NCBI GenBank assembly: GCA_016841265.1
Contig: JAENZL010000009.1
Location: 13,302 to 69,287 of the forward strand
DNA: 55,986 bases
Direction: 5' to 3'
DNA from: Methanobacteriota archaeon
GTDB lineage: Archaea; Halobacteriota; Methanosarcinia; Methanosarcinales; Methanosarcinaceae
Shown piece by piece: positions 41,542-51,306 of this stretch (positions within the stretch are counted from its first letter, which is position 1; every line of letters starts with the position of its first letter). The notes under the pieces were generated by a model. The model searched no databases, was not told where the DNA came from, and saw nothing but the letters and a program-made list of their open reading frames with translations. A program made the position numbers and the translations under genes.

Positions 41542-44517
41542 TTAAGACCGTTTCCTTTTCCACTTCAAATATAATCTGACCATTTCACCAAGGTCCAAAC
41601 TCACACCAGGAGCTGGTGACACTGAAACAACACCACCTAATTTTTCTATCAAGGTATCTTCATTATCAGATCCAGTATCAATTTCCTGTAGATTTTGAAG
41701 TATCTCGATAATCTCCTTCTCCTTGGTTTTACTATTTTCAGTATTCCTATAGATTTCCTCCAGCAACATTCTCTCACTATTTCTATTGATTACGGTTCCA
41801 AGAAGGTCGCTTACCATGTATTCATGGTCAGAACCATCTGGCATGTACATTTCAATCCCCTTCCTCTCTAGCTTGGTCAGATGCTCATAGGTAACAGTTA
41901 CATCCAGTCTATCAGGTAGCGGGATTTTCTCTGTAGCTTTTAACTTTTCAAAACTGTTGTTTATTTCCATGAATTTATGGCGGATAACAGCAAGATATTC
42001 CTTTTTCTGCTCACCATCTACGTAGATATTTATCCTCCGAGCTTCTTTGTCAACTCTGACTACTGCAGAAGAACTAAAATTCCTGTCTTCCATGACTACA
42101 CCTGTACGCCAGCGCAGATCATCTTTTATGTCTCTGTGCATTTTCACTATAAAGCGAGGCATCACGGAAGGAGGCAGGAAATCATAATCGATGATAAACT
42201 TGAGAGCACCTTTATAGTCAAACTCAAAATCAGGCCGCTGAATTTCCAGAAGGGAAGGGAGAAGCACAGTTCGGTCATCAAGGTCATAGGAAAGTTCGAA
42301 TTTTTTCATTAAGCTGACAATAAATCCATATTGTTCGACGGGATAATAGAAATCATTCTCACTATTCTGTTTTAAAATTTCAGGGAACATATCAATCTTC
42401 AGGACACCTCTTGAGTCACCAACCTCTTTTGAGTTAACTGCCCTGTACACTGCATTAGTTACCCATTCAGGCTCAAGAACATGCGTATTTAACAGAGGAA
42501 TGTCTCTAAAATGCAGTATCACACCCAGATCATGAAGAAAGTCAACAAGTGTATTCTGTTCAGATTCACCACTTATCCCCTCTTCACAACAAATCACTTT
42601 ATAGTCTTCATACTGAATGAAATTGCAATGTTCGCAAGCACCTTCACCCTCAATATCTGGCTTGCAACTTGGACGCATTTTTTCAAGTTTGCTTTTTACA
42701 TTGAACCAGCTTTTAGGCCACTTGATTTCAAGATGCTTAACCGCCTTCAAGTCCTCATTCAGAGTTTTCGAAAACTTCTCAAGTCCCTCATTCGATTTGC
42801 AAGACAGCCTGTAAAAACCTCTGATAGAAGGATACTTTTCGAGAAGGAACTTCCTATCCAGCTCAAATCCAGGGTTTTCATCAATCTTATTGATCACAAC
42901 CAGAACCGGAGAATCTCCACCGAAATTTTCAATGAGCTTAAGCCAGTACTCGGGCTTTTCGTCCTTCCTCCCGTCCAACACCAAAATATAAAGGCTCCTT
43001 TTTGACAAGAAGAACTGGTGTGTTGCGTGCATGATCTCCTGCCCGCCAAAGTCCCAGAAATTAGCTTTGATTTCCCGCTCCCCGTTTTCCACGACCCACT
43101 TTCTGATATTGATGCCATGTGTCTGAGGCTCATTTCCATCAAACTCTTCCCCGAAAAGCCTCTTCACAAGTGAAGTTTTGCCTGCACCTCCCTCCCCAAC
43201 TAGCAAAACTTTAACTTCATTTAATTTTTTATCGTTACCCACAGAGTTAATGTAGTTGAGAACCGCTTCTCTGCCCTTCCTCATAATCTCTACAGGAGGT
43301 TTTTCAATAGGTGTTTCATTCAAATAAATTATATCGGACTGCCACCGATTTTCCCACTCAAATTCCAGATATAATTTCAAAATTTCAGGTGGTAATGAAA
43401 TAAGTAGATTTCCAGAAACATCAAGTCTATGAAGATTTCTCAACTCTGAAATCCCAGGTGGCAACGAAATAAGTAGATTTCCAGAAACATCAAGTTCATG
43501 AAGATTTCTCAACTCTGAAATCTCAGGTGGTAGTGAAGTTAATTGATTTCCAGATATGTTAAGACGCATGAGATTATTCAGTTCAAAAACTTCAGGCAGC
43601 AGAGAAATCAATTGATTTCCAGACATGTTAAGTGTAGTAAGATTTTTCAACTTTGAAATTTCAGGCGGCAGTGAAACTAATTGATTTCCAGACATGTTAA
43701 GTGTAGTAAGATTTTTCAACTTTGAAATTTCAGATGGTAGTAAATTCAGTTGATTGCCACGTATGGAAAGTTTAGTAAGTTTTATTATCTCGGTGATTTC
43801 AGATGGCAGAGAAGTCAATTGATTATTGTATAAGTAAAGTTCAGTAAGATTCTTCAACTTTGAAATTTCAGGCGGCAGTGAAACTAATTGATTATTATAT
43901 AAGTAAAGTTCAGTGAGATTTTTCAACTCAGAGATTTCAGGTGGCAGAGAAGTCAATTGATTATTGTATAAGTAAAGTTCAGTAAGTTTTATTAGCTTGG
44001 AGATTTCAGATGGCAACGAAATCAATTGATTATTAGATATGGAAAGTTTAGTAAGATTCTTCAACTCGGAGATTTCAGGCGGAAGCGAAGTTAATTGATT
44101 ATTAGATATGTAAAGTTCAGTAAGATTCTTCAACTCGGAGATTTCAGGCGGAAGCGAAGTCAATTGATTATTGGATATGTAAAGTTTAGTAAGATTTTTC
44201 AACTTGGAGATTTCAGGCGGAAGCGAAGTCAATTGATTATTAGATATGTAAAGTTTAGTAAGATTTTTCAACTCGGAGATTTCAGGCGGAAGCGAAGTAT
44301 GATTATTAGATATGTAAAGTTCAGTAAGATTTTTCAACTCGGAGATTTCAGATGGCAGAGAAGTCAAATGATTATTAGATATGTAAAGTTTAGTAAGACT
44401 TTTTAACTCTAGGATTTCAGGAGGCAACGAAGTAAGATTGTTGGAAGACAGGTCTAATAAAGTGACATTATTTCTTTGAGCTCCTCTAATCAGATCCTTA
44501 ACCTCGTTTGGTTTCAT
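41542..44517 (-). CDS. Roco protein: LRR-Roc-COR GTPase
   Basis: This 991-residue protein of the Roco family is related in architecture to the human kinase LRRK2 but has no kinase domain. Residues ~18-385 are about sixteen 23-residue leucine-rich repeats (LYISNNQLTSLPPEISELKN type). A Roc GTPase domain follows, with the P-loop LLVGEGGAGKTSLVKRLFG at about 435, NFWDFGGQEIMHATHQFFL at about 485 and VVINKIDENPG at about 540. The COR domain extends from about 600 to the end, with a cysteine-bearing insert (CEHCNFIQYEDYKVICC). Roco proteins dimerise and act as GTP switches. The third repeat lacks one residue (NNHTSLPPEIS). Base composition is more AT-rich than the neighbours, which hints at transfer. 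ATG start at 44517. Confidence 0.95.
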   Translation of the reverse strand: MKPNEVKDLIRGAQRNNVTLLDLSSNNLTSLPPEILELKSLTKLYISNNHLTSLPSEISELKNLTELYISNNHTSLPPEISELKNLTKLYISNNQLTSLPPEISKLKNLTKLYISNNQLTSLPPEISELKNLTELYISNNQLTSLPPEISELKNLTKLSISNNQLISLPSEISKLIKLTELYLYNNQLTSLPPEISELKNLTELYLYNNQLVSLPPEISKLKNLTELYLYNNQLTSLPSEITEIIKLTKLSIRGNQLNLLPSEISKLKNLTTLNMSGNQLVSLPPEISKLKNLTTLNMSGNQLISLLPEVFELNNLMRLNISGNQLTSLPPEISELRNLHELDVSGNLLISLPPGISELRNLHRLDVSGNLLISLPPEILKLYLEFEWENRWQSDIIYLNETPIEKPPVEIMRKGREAVLNYINSVGNDKKLNEVKVLLVGEGGAGKTSLVKRLFGEEFDGNEPQTHGINIRKWVVENGEREIKANFWDFGGQEIMHATHQFFLSKRSLYILVLDGRKDEKPEYWLKLIENFGGDSPVLVVINKIDENPGFELDRKFLLEKYPSIRGFYRLSCKSNEGLEKFSKTLNEDLKAVKHLEIKWPKSWFNVKSKLEKMRPSCKPDIEGEGACEHCNFIQYEDYKVICCEEGISGESEQNTLVDFLHDLGVILHFRDIPLLNTHVLEPEWVTNAVYRAVNSKEVGDSRGVLKIDMFPEILKQNSENDFYYPVEQYGFIVSLMKKFELSYDLDDRTVLLPSLLEIQRPDFEFDYKGALKFIIDYDFLPPSVMPRFIVKMHRDIKDDLRWRTGVVMEDRNFSSSAVVRVDKEARRINIYVDGEQKKEYLAVIRHKFMEINNSFEKLKATEKIPLPDRLDVTVTYEHLTKLERKGIEMYMPDGSDHEYMVSDLLGTVINRNSERMLLEEIYRNTENSKTKEKEIIEILQNLQEIDTGSDNEDTLIEKLGGVVSVSPAPGVSLDLGEMVRLYLKWKRKRS

Positions 44518-44694
44518 TTATAATCCCTACCTCTCTGTTCTCAAGAGTTTACCATCATAACCAATAAAAAATTCAATATGGTATTGCAACCGCTATCTGG
44601 AGATAATCTCTACATAACAAAATAATTAAATCTGAAAAATAGAAGGTCTTGTTGACTAAATAACTTTCTATTTTAAGAAATTACACTGGAAAAG

Positions 44695-44710
44695 CCGCGC
44701 CAAGGCGCGG
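44695..44710 (-). terminator. Hairpin terminator after mobA
   Basis: CCGCGCC-TT-GGCGCGG, read on the minus strand and followed by CTTTTCC, lies 80 bp after the mobA stop codon. It would end the mobB-moaE/mobA transcript before the Roco gene. Confidence 0.6.
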
Positions 44711-44786
44711 AACAATAACGACAGAATACACCATTCCGGTTATTCCGGCACTTAAAAAAACGATCAAAAAAGGTTAACCGGAATTC

Positions 44787-45452
44787 TCACAGACCCACTT
44801 TCTCCCCCACCGCTGACCCGATTATCCTCTCGATATCCTCAACCGTATTGATATTCTCAAAAGTCACCAACTCAGAATCAATTCCCCTGATCTCCGAAAC
44901 CTCGACCTGCACCACATCCCTCATCGCATAAATCGGTGCAAGTACAAAGCGGTCCCCCTTCTCGAAAGCCTTCTCGATCTCAGGCACCATCTTTCTGGAA
45001 TAAACTGCGTGGAGGGTTTCGAACCTTCCGTTTTCCTGTTTCGGGAGGGCAGCGTCATGTCCTTTGGCTTTTTCGAAGAGGAAATCCACAGCCTTGCTGT
45101 TTACGAAAGGCATGTCGCAGGCACAGACGAAAGCGTATTCGGAGTTTGCTTCGAGCAGCCCGGCGCGGATGCCTTCAAGGGGGCCGAAGTCTTCCCTGCT
45201 GTCGAAGCAGAAGCGGATTTCGCGGTCCGGGAATTTTTCGATGACGGGTTTAAGCTGGGCTTCCTGGGTGCGGTCCCTGATTGAGATGATGACCTCGTCC
45301 ACAGCTTGAAAAAGAGAATTGAGCAGGCGTTCGAGGATGGTTTTTCCTTCGAATTCCAGAAGGGCTTTTTCGACCATGCCCATCCTGCGGCCTTTGCCTC
45401 CTGCCAGAACGATTGCGCTTCGGGACACTCTACGATCTGTTTTTTCGCTCAT
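44787..45452 (-). CDS. mobA: Molybdenum cofactor guanylyltransferase MobA
   Basis: The 221-residue protein transfers GMP from GTP to molybdopterin to form the guanine-dinucleotide cofactor used by formylmethanofuran dehydrogenases and other enzymes. It opens with the nucleotide-binding signature AIVLAGGKGRRMGMVEKALL. FGPLEGIRAGLLEA and the metal-binding FVCACDMPFVNS follow, as expected for MobA. The ATG start is at 45452. It lies 89 bp downstream of the mobB-moaE fusion gene on the same strand, probably as one operon. Length is normal. Confidence 0.93.
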   Translation of the reverse strand: MSEKTDRRVSRSAIVLAGGKGRRMGMVEKALLEFEGKTILERLLNSLFQAVDEVIISIRDRTQEAQLKPVIEKFPDREIRFCFDSREDFGPLEGIRAGLLEANSEYAFVCACDMPFVNSKAVDFLFEKAKGHDAALPKQENGRFETLHAVYSRKMVPEIEKAFEKGDRFVLAPIYAMRDVVQVEVSEIRGIDSELVTFENINTVEDIERIIGSAVGEKVGL

Positions 45453-45540
45453 TTAATTCACAGTCCGATTTTTCCACTCTTTTGCAGCTTCTTTTTCTGC
45501 CCTTTTTCTGCTCTTTATTTCCGCTCTTTTTTTACAGCCT

Positions 45541-46374
45541 TTAGTGCTCCCGGTCGTGGACCCAGAACTCTTCTTTTTCCGTGATCTCTTTTTTCCAGAT
45601 TGGGGCGTCGGCTTTTATCCTTTCGATGGCTTCGCTGAGGGCGGGGAAGAGTTCGGTCCTGTGGGCGGATGCGATTACGATGTAAACGATGTCTTCCCCG
45701 GCTTCGAGGACGCCGGTCTTGTGGTGGATCAGGACTTCGAGAATGCCTTCTTTTTGTTTGAGGTCTTCGCGGATCTTTTCCAGGACCTTTGAGGCTTCGG
45801 GTTCGTATTTCTCGAATTCGAGCCTGTCGGTTTTCGTGTCCCCGTCCAGTTCGCGGACGATGCCGGTGAAGGTGCCGATTGCGCCGGCTTTTCTTATTTG
45901 CGGTTCCTGGCGGATCCGTTTTATGAGGTCGTCAAGGGTGTAGCGGTCGGGCTGGGCGAGGATTAAGCCAAAAATGGAAGCTGAAAGGGTCTCGTGCAGG
46001 TCCGGGTTTTCCGGAAGCCTTATCAGGACGTTGGAGAGGCCTTCAAGGTCTCCGAGAACTATTTTAGGGAGCTTGCTCTCCTTGAAACCTTCGACCACGG
46101 CAAAGTCAAGGCCCCGGTCACAGAGGGCGTCAAGGGCCCGCTCCAGGTCAGGATCTCCTGAAAAACTGACCATCTCGGTGTCGGTAAGCCCGATTACCGT
46201 ATCCGCACCCGCATCGAAGTGCCTGCCGGTGTCCGTGTCCTCGGGGTTGTAGCGAAATTCCCCCATGTGCTTTACCGTGCCCACCGAGCCGAAGCCGGAA
46301 AGTTTCCGGACCAGGGCAGAGACGAGAGCTGTCTTGCCTGATTTCTTGTAGCCTACTACGGAAATGACCTTCAT
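45541..46374 (-). CDS. MobB-MoaE fusion protein
   Basis: Residues ~1-125 are MobB-like: a P-loop, VVGYKKSGKTALVSALV, then GTVKHMGEF and DADT-type residues (FDAGADTVIGLTDTEMV). Residues ~150-277 are MoaE, the large subunit of molybdopterin synthase, with AIGTFTGIVRELDGD, LEFEKYEPEA, HHKTGVLEAGEDIVYIVIA, SAHR and PIWKKEITEKEEFWV. MoaE, together with MoaD thiocarboxylate, inserts the dithiolene sulfurs, while MobB assists guanylylation. The fusion puts an early and a late cofactor step in one polypeptide, seen in several methanogens. ATG start at 46374. mobA follows. Confidence 0.93.
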   Translation of the reverse strand: MKVISVVGYKKSGKTALVSALVRKLSGFGSVGTVKHMGEFRYNPEDTDTGRHFDAGADTVIGLTDTEMVSFSGDPDLERALDALCDRGLDFAVVEGFKESKLPKIVLGDLEGLSNVLIRLPENPDLHETLSASIFGLILAQPDRYTLDDLIKRIRQEPQIRKAGAIGTFTGIVRELDGDTKTDRLEFEKYEPEASKVLEKIREDLKQKEGILEVLIHHKTGVLEAGEDIVYIVIASAHRTELFPALSEAIERIKADAPIWKKEITEKEEFWVHDREH

Positions 46375-46728
46375 CAGGGAGCGTTATGAATTTCCCGGTA
46401 TAAGAAAGGGCCGGAAGGTCAGGTCGTAAACCGGGCCAAAAAGCCGGAAAGGGGCTCCGGGGAAGAGGAAAAATATGGAAAAGAGGCAAATCCTCAGACA
46501 AACTTCTTTCTAAAAATAAACAAGTTTTACTATTGTTAGAAATTTTCAAATAGCTAAAAGTCAATAGTACATATTCACATTAAAACAAATTTTGATAATA
46601 AAAATTTTGATAATAATATTGATACTAATATTAATTATCCATCCGGAATTGATTATCCATCCGGAAAGCTGGACCAGGGAGAATACCAGATGGGAAACAA
46701 GGGGGAACAATAAGATGGGAGTGCCATT

Positions 46729-47418
46729 ATGGAGGTAGCTAAGGTAAGGATTCACGACCTTCCCGAGGAAGAAAGACCGAGAGAAAGGCTGGTACGGAAC
46801 GGGCCCGAGTCTCTTTCCAACGCCGAACTGCTGGCGATCATCCTCAGGACGGGGTCGCGGGCAGAGAATGTTGTCAGCATGTCCAGCCGGATTTTGTCGG
46901 AGTACAGCATCAAGCAGCTCAGCCTTGCAAACATAAAGAGGCTCATGCAGATCCACGGCATAGGGGAGGCAAAGGCCTCACAGATCTCTGCGGTCTTCGA
47001 ACTGGCAAGGAGGCTTGAGACTTTTGTGGAGGAACCCAAGCGAAAGGTCCGCTCCCCCAAAGACGTCTATACCCTCATGTACCCAAAAATGCGCGAGCAG
47101 AAGAAAGAGAGATTCATAACCCTGTACCTGGACACGAAAAATCAGATCCTGAAGGAAGAGACCGTATCCATAGGCAGCCTGAACGCGAGCATTGTGCACC
47201 CGCGGGAGGTATTCAAATCGGCCCTGCTGGAGTCCTCTGCCTCCGTCATCATGATCCATAACCATCCCTCCGGGGACCCAAGCCCCAGCAGGGAGGACAT
47301 CCTGGTCACGGAAAAGCTGGTCGAAGGGGGAAAGCTCCTGGGAATCGACGTCCTCGACCACATCATCATAGGGGACGGCAAATACGTGAGCTTAAAGGAC
47401 GAAGGGTTTGTCAGGTAA
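46729..47418 (+). CDS. radC: RadC family JAB-domain protein
   Basis: The 229-residue protein has the standard RadC form. An N-terminal helix-hairpin-helix region (LSNAELLAIILRTGSRAENV and IHGIGEAKASQISAVFELAR) comes first. A JAB/MPN metalloprotease-like domain follows, with the metal motif IMIHNHPSGDPSPSREDI (HNHPSGDP, with Glu/Asp upstream). Members were once linked to DNA repair; the true activity is uncertain. The start is ATG 46729. Just upstream is a duplicated ATTGATTATCCATCCGGA. The gene is rightward and divergent from the molybdenum cofactor operon. Confidence 0.93.
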   Translation: MEVAKVRIHDLPEEERPRERLVRNGPESLSNAELLAIILRTGSRAENVVSMSSRILSEYSIKQLSLANIKRLMQIHGIGEAKASQISAVFELARRLETFVEEPKRKVRSPKDVYTLMYPKMREQKKERFITLYLDTKNQILKEETVSIGSLNASIVHPREVFKSALLESSASVIMIHNHPSGDPSPSREDILVTEKLVEGGKLLGIDVLDHIIIGDGKYVSLKDEGFVR

Positions 47419-48018
47419 AGGGGATATTGAGCGGCAGATTTTCCAGGAAAGGGTCCGGTTTTTTTCCTTTTTTGGCCCGGATAGATTCAGGCTCAACTCT
47501 TTCCTGCCTGCTCTGTTTTTGATCTTTTTTGATCTTTTTTGAGGATTATGTTTTTGAGGATTACGTTTTTGAGGATTACGTTTTGAAGGATCTGTTCTTG
47601 ACAAGCTGTGCTTTCAGCTCTCTCAGGTTTGCGTTTTCCCGGCTGAATGAAGATAAGTTAAAGGCAGAGGAATGAATTAAAGAAGAAAAGTAAATATGGT
47701 AAATATTTGATACCGGTGTGAACTTCGGTGTTTGTTAATCCCGAATTTAAAATGAAAACAGGTGCGGGGATTGAAGAAACACGTTTCTTTACCCACTCCT
47801 GTCCTGAAAGGACCGAATCATATGTATTTAAATACTTAAGGGTAATTGCTCTCTGTCAACTTGCTAAATTCACGATAACTATATATATCTACAAGAAATG
47901 GGCATTTCGGATTAATCAGGATTTCACTTCATGACTTCACTTTTCACTATTTCATCCCTGCGGCAAAAAGGAGGTTTTCGGCATTACAAAACACATAAAC
48001 GCTTGTGCACTTGATAAC
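47419..48018. other. Intergenic region with 16-bp repeats and promoter
   Basis: At 47535-47590 three copies of GAGGATTACGTTTTT-like units follow the radC gene. A TATA box (AACTATATATATC) lies at 47877-47889, about 130 bp before the next start codon. A 68-codon open frame at 47728-47934 spans this box and shows no gene-like features. I see no gene here. Confidence 0.55.
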
Positions 48019-48948
48019 ATGCAGACTGGAGATATTACCCTGAACGACCCTTACACTGTGCCTTACAGGGGAATATATGCGGTTTGCGATGCGAAGAACG
48101 AATATGCGGAGATCATTGAGCACTCCAACTGCTACAGCGGGGCTTCCTGGTCCCTTTACCACTATGCAAAAGCTCCTCTTATCCTTAAAGCCCGTTCGAA
48201 CGGGAACATGATCCGTTACTTCGTGAAAACCGGAACCTCGAATCTCGAACTCAAGGCCTCAGTTGCAGCCGCAGGCATCGAATCCGTAATCGTGGAAGGG
48301 GACGAGGTGCAGGTCACGTACGCCGGACTCGGAGGCGGAGGAGTCGGAGCGACCCGCTGCCGGGCTTTTGCCGACGGGGTTTTACGCTATAAGCTAACCG
48401 AATCCGGAGGGGAACGCTGCGCAAAAGGCACTATCGTTGTCCCGAGGCGGAACCGCGTACTGATCGGCATTGATGACACGGATTCCAAGGAAACGGGGGC
48501 CACCTGGACCCTGACCCACAACATCGCAAGTGAACTCGACTGCCCGGACGCCGTCTACCTCTCCCACGCCCTGGTCCAGCTTTTCCCGGTCCCTGAAAAG
48601 ACCCAGAACTGCATGTCAACGGTCCTGGAGTTCGGCTGCAAGGACGAAAAAGCAAAGGAACGGCTTGTCGAAGCCCTCAAAAAAGCCCTCGAAAAATACA
48701 GCGCTTCCAGCGAAACAGGGATGGTCGTCCTCACTGATTTTTATGCTGAAGGTCTCTACGAATACAGCAACCGCTGCCGGACAGAACGGGTCTCGAAAGA
48801 ATATGCCCTTAGCTGTGCCAAAGAAAACGGCGTGGAAGTCGTCCTGGACGGAAACGGCGTAATCGGAGCCATGGGTGCCCTGCCCTGGTTTGGCAGGCCA
48901 CAGGAATCAATCGTCCCGGGCACCGAAATCAAACCTCTTATCGATTAA
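48019..48948 (+). CDS. Methanogenesis marker protein 11
   Basis: The 309-residue protein matches the methanogen-specific marker 11 family (TIGR03280). The C-terminal half has the TiaS-like (DUF1743) segment VLIGIDDTDSKETGATWTLT, an ATP-binding motif of the tRNA agmatidine synthetase superfamily. It also has LVQLFPVPEKTQNCMSTVLE and GVIGAMGALPWFG. The N-terminal half has GLGGGGVGATRCRAF. The family is confined to methane-producing and methane-oxidising archaea. Its reaction is not known, but ATP-dependent activation is likely. The start is ATG 48019, with TATA about 130 bp upstream. The next gene, a TPP enzyme, lies 217 bp downstream. Confidence 0.87.
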   Translation: MQTGDITLNDPYTVPYRGIYAVCDAKNEYAEIIEHSNCYSGASWSLYHYAKAPLILKARSNGNMIRYFVKTGTSNLELKASVAAAGIESVIVEGDEVQVTYAGLGGGGVGATRCRAFADGVLRYKLTESGGERCAKGTIVVPRRNRVLIGIDDTDSKETGATWTLTHNIASELDCPDAVYLSHALVQLFPVPEKTQNCMSTVLEFGCKDEKAKERLVEALKKALEKYSASSETGMVVLTDFYAEGLYEYSNRCRTERVSKEYALSCAKENGVEVVLDGNGVIGAMGALPWFGRPQESIVPGTEIKPLID

Positions 48949-48999
48949 GATGAAAAAAGCACCGGAAAATGCTGCGAATTTCATAAAATCCCCTAAAAC

Positions 49000-49150
49000 C
49001 TGAAAATATTCGAATATCCGGATACGTTCGAATACGTTAGAAACGTTCGGAAACATCCTGAACATCCGGAAACATCTTTACACACTCGGAAACATCTTTA
49101 CACACTCGGAAACATCCTTAAACATCCTTAAATATCCTTAACATTCGGAA
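49000..49150. repeat. Degenerate 12-21-bp tandem repeats
   Basis: Repeated ATTCGAATA-like units, then several CGGAAACATC-CTTAAACATC/TTTACACACT units, fill the spacer between the marker-11 gene and the IorA-like gene up to the start codon. Any promoter must lie within them. Confidence 0.8.
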
Positions 49151-49165
49151 ACATCCTGAACAGAG

Positions 49166-50833
49166 ATGGGAGACGTGAGCAAAGAAACCGGAAGACCCGA
49201 ATGCACCGGGTTCGAAGCCCTTTACCTTGCAGCCCTTGACAGCGACGTGGAACTAATAACAGCCGTTCCCGGCTACCCTATCACCTCCCTAATGGAACTT
49301 TTTTTGGAAAATGCACATTTTGATGCCAGATGGCTTACGAACGAGAAGGTTGCCCTGGAAATAGCCCTCGGTGCCTCTTCTTCAGGCCGAAGGTCCCTTG
49401 TGATTGTGAAACATGTGGGCATGAACCTTCTTTCGGACCCCCTTATCACTTCGGTCACGCACAGTATCGGGGCTGGCCTTGTGATTATTGCAGGGGACGA
49501 CCCCGGTGTGAAAGGTTCCCAGAACGAACAGGACTCCCGCTGGTACGGCAAAATTGCCGAGGTGGCAGTGTTTGACCCGCATGACCCGACGACCGCTTAC
49601 CGGGTTTTCAGGGAGGCATACGAGCTATCGGAAAAAACAAAGACCCCGGTGATCGTCCGGGTCACCGCAGGGCTCGATAAAATAACAGGGGGGGTTACGC
49701 GCCTCCCACCTTCCGAAAAAACCCATCCCGAATTCGATCGCTCGGCCTGGAACATACGGATGCGGGAAAAGCACCAGCGCTTCCACAGGGAAGTGTACCC
49801 CCTGCTGGAGGAAGAAGCCGAAAATACCGAACTGAATACCCTCACAAAAGAAACGGGGAAACTTCCAGAAAAAACCAGGATAGGCATCATTTCCTCAGGT
49901 TTTGTATCTTCTCTCGTGGAAGAAGTCCTGGAAAAATCAAACAAAGGCAGCACGGCAAACAAAGGCAACAAAGCAAACAAAGGCAATGCTGTTTCGCAAA
50001 ACACGGTTTCACACTTGTCCCTGAACCTTGTAAACCCGCTTCCACTCCGGAAAATCGGAACCTTTCTGGAAGAATACGACAGGGTGCTCGTGGTTGAGGA
50101 GTCCGAGCCCGTCATTGAAGACCAGCTCCGTATCTCGGGAAAGGTATACGGGAAAAACACCGTGCACGTCCCTTACGGGCAGGTCCTTGCGGAAGATATC
50201 GAATTTGCTCTTGAGCATATCGGGGAGGAAAAGCCCTCAAAAACCGAAGGGGGCGGGCTCTCAGAAACCCGGAAACAGAGCAAGACTTCAATCTGTGAAG
50301 ACTGCCCCTACCTCCCCCTCTACCGCTTCCTCCGTTCCCTCGATGTAAGGGTTGCGGGAGACATGGGCTGTTCCATCCGGAGCGCCCCGGAACCTCTTGC
50401 GGCAGTGGACGTGAGTTTTGCCCTGGGTTCCGCAATCTCGGTTGCCTGCGGTTTCGAGAAAAAAGGAATAGCCGTAATCGGAGACTTCGCCCTGGCGCAT
50501 TCCGGCATCCTGGGGCTGCTCACTGCCGTGAACTCCGGATATGACGTGCTCGTGCTAGTACTCCTGAACGAAGTCGCGGCCATGACAGGAGGACAGGAAG
50601 TCCCTGACCTCACAAAAGTCGTTGAAGCTATAGTGCAGGATGTTTCACTTATCGACCTTGGCGGGAAAAACGGAGAAAACGAAAGAGGGGACGAAAGCGA
50701 AAACAAAACTGGACATGAAAGAGTAAATGAAAACGAAAGTCCTGATTCGGAACTTTCGAATTTGATCTCCGAAAAACTTGCCCTTCCCGGAGTTTCAGTT
50801 ATTTTTGTCAAAGGAAAATGCACAAAGTATTGA
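49166..50833 (+). CDS. IorA-like thiamine-pyrophosphate-dependent oxidoreductase
   Basis: The 555-residue protein resembles the alpha subunit of indolepyruvate:ferredoxin oxidoreductase. Residues ~15-190 are the pyrimidine-binding domain (ALYLAALDSDVELITAVPGYP, NEKVALEIALGASSSGRRSL). A transketolase-C-like middle follows, then the TPP-binding domain with VAGDMGCSI and VIGDFALAHSGILGLLTAVN. The C-terminal ferredoxin domain of true IorA is absent, and no beta subunit lies nearby. Asn/Lys/Gly repeats (NKGSTANKGNKANKGN at ~255) and a Glu/Asn-rich stretch near 515 look like recent expansions. The substrate is probably a 2-oxoacid but is unknown. ATG start at 49166. Confidence 0.87.
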   Translation: MGDVSKETGRPECTGFEALYLAALDSDVELITAVPGYPITSLMELFLENAHFDARWLTNEKVALEIALGASSSGRRSLVIVKHVGMNLLSDPLITSVTHSIGAGLVIIAGDDPGVKGSQNEQDSRWYGKIAEVAVFDPHDPTTAYRVFREAYELSEKTKTPVIVRVTAGLDKITGGVTRLPPSEKTHPEFDRSAWNIRMREKHQRFHREVYPLLEEEAENTELNTLTKETGKLPEKTRIGIISSGFVSSLVEEVLEKSNKGSTANKGNKANKGNAVSQNTVSHLSLNLVNPLPLRKIGTFLEEYDRVLVVEESEPVIEDQLRISGKVYGKNTVHVPYGQVLAEDIEFALEHIGEEKPSKTEGGGLSETRKQSKTSICEDCPYLPLYRFLRSLDVRVAGDMGCSIRSAPEPLAAVDVSFALGSAISVACGFEKKGIAVIGDFALAHSGILGLLTAVNSGYDVLVLVLLNEVAAMTGGQEVPDLTKVVEAIVQDVSLIDLGGKNGENERGDESENKTGHERVNENESPDSELSNLISEKLALPGVSVIFVKGKCTKY

Positions 50834-51258
50834 TTCCAGGGATCGTTCTCTGATCCGGCTTTTTCCAACCTTTCCTAACCTAATCTATCTTTTTTTAGCT
50901 TTTTTATCCTTTTTTATCCTTTTTTAGCCTTATTTCCTAGACCGGATAATCCATTTTAACTTTGGGCAATTTCTTTCAAATTAATTCATTCCCAAAACGC
51001 CCCGTTTCCCAAATTTTGGTTCTTTCACAGTTTTCACGCAGGAAAAAAGGAAGTATCTCCTTTATTCCCAGAGTTAGAGAAAAACAGTGCCTTAAAACAT
51101 AACTTCGAACCATTTTGAAGCTTAATAAAAATATAAATCCCTTGAAAAAATAATATAAATGGAACCCTTCTGAAAAATAATGGAACCGGGAAATTCGATC
51201 AAACAGACGAAGAATGTTTAGAAGAAGAATGTTTATATTTGTACAGGGAAACAATACT
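50834..51258. other. Intergenic region without a recognised gene
   Basis: AT-rich sequence with repeats of TTTTTTAGC/TTTTTATCC (50890-50930) and a duplicated AGAAGAATGTTTA (51210-51236). A TATA-like TATAAAT lies near 51133 on the plus strand. I see no supported gene. Confidence 0.45.
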
Positions 51259-51306
51259 ATGGGACATTTGAATTCAAATATGGGTCAGAAAAGGGGAGAG
51301 AATATA

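Noticed and set aside
47728-47934. 68-codon frame before the marker-11 gene
   Set aside because: It runs across the probable TATA box, lacks a ribosome site, and its codon use is unlike that of the genes.
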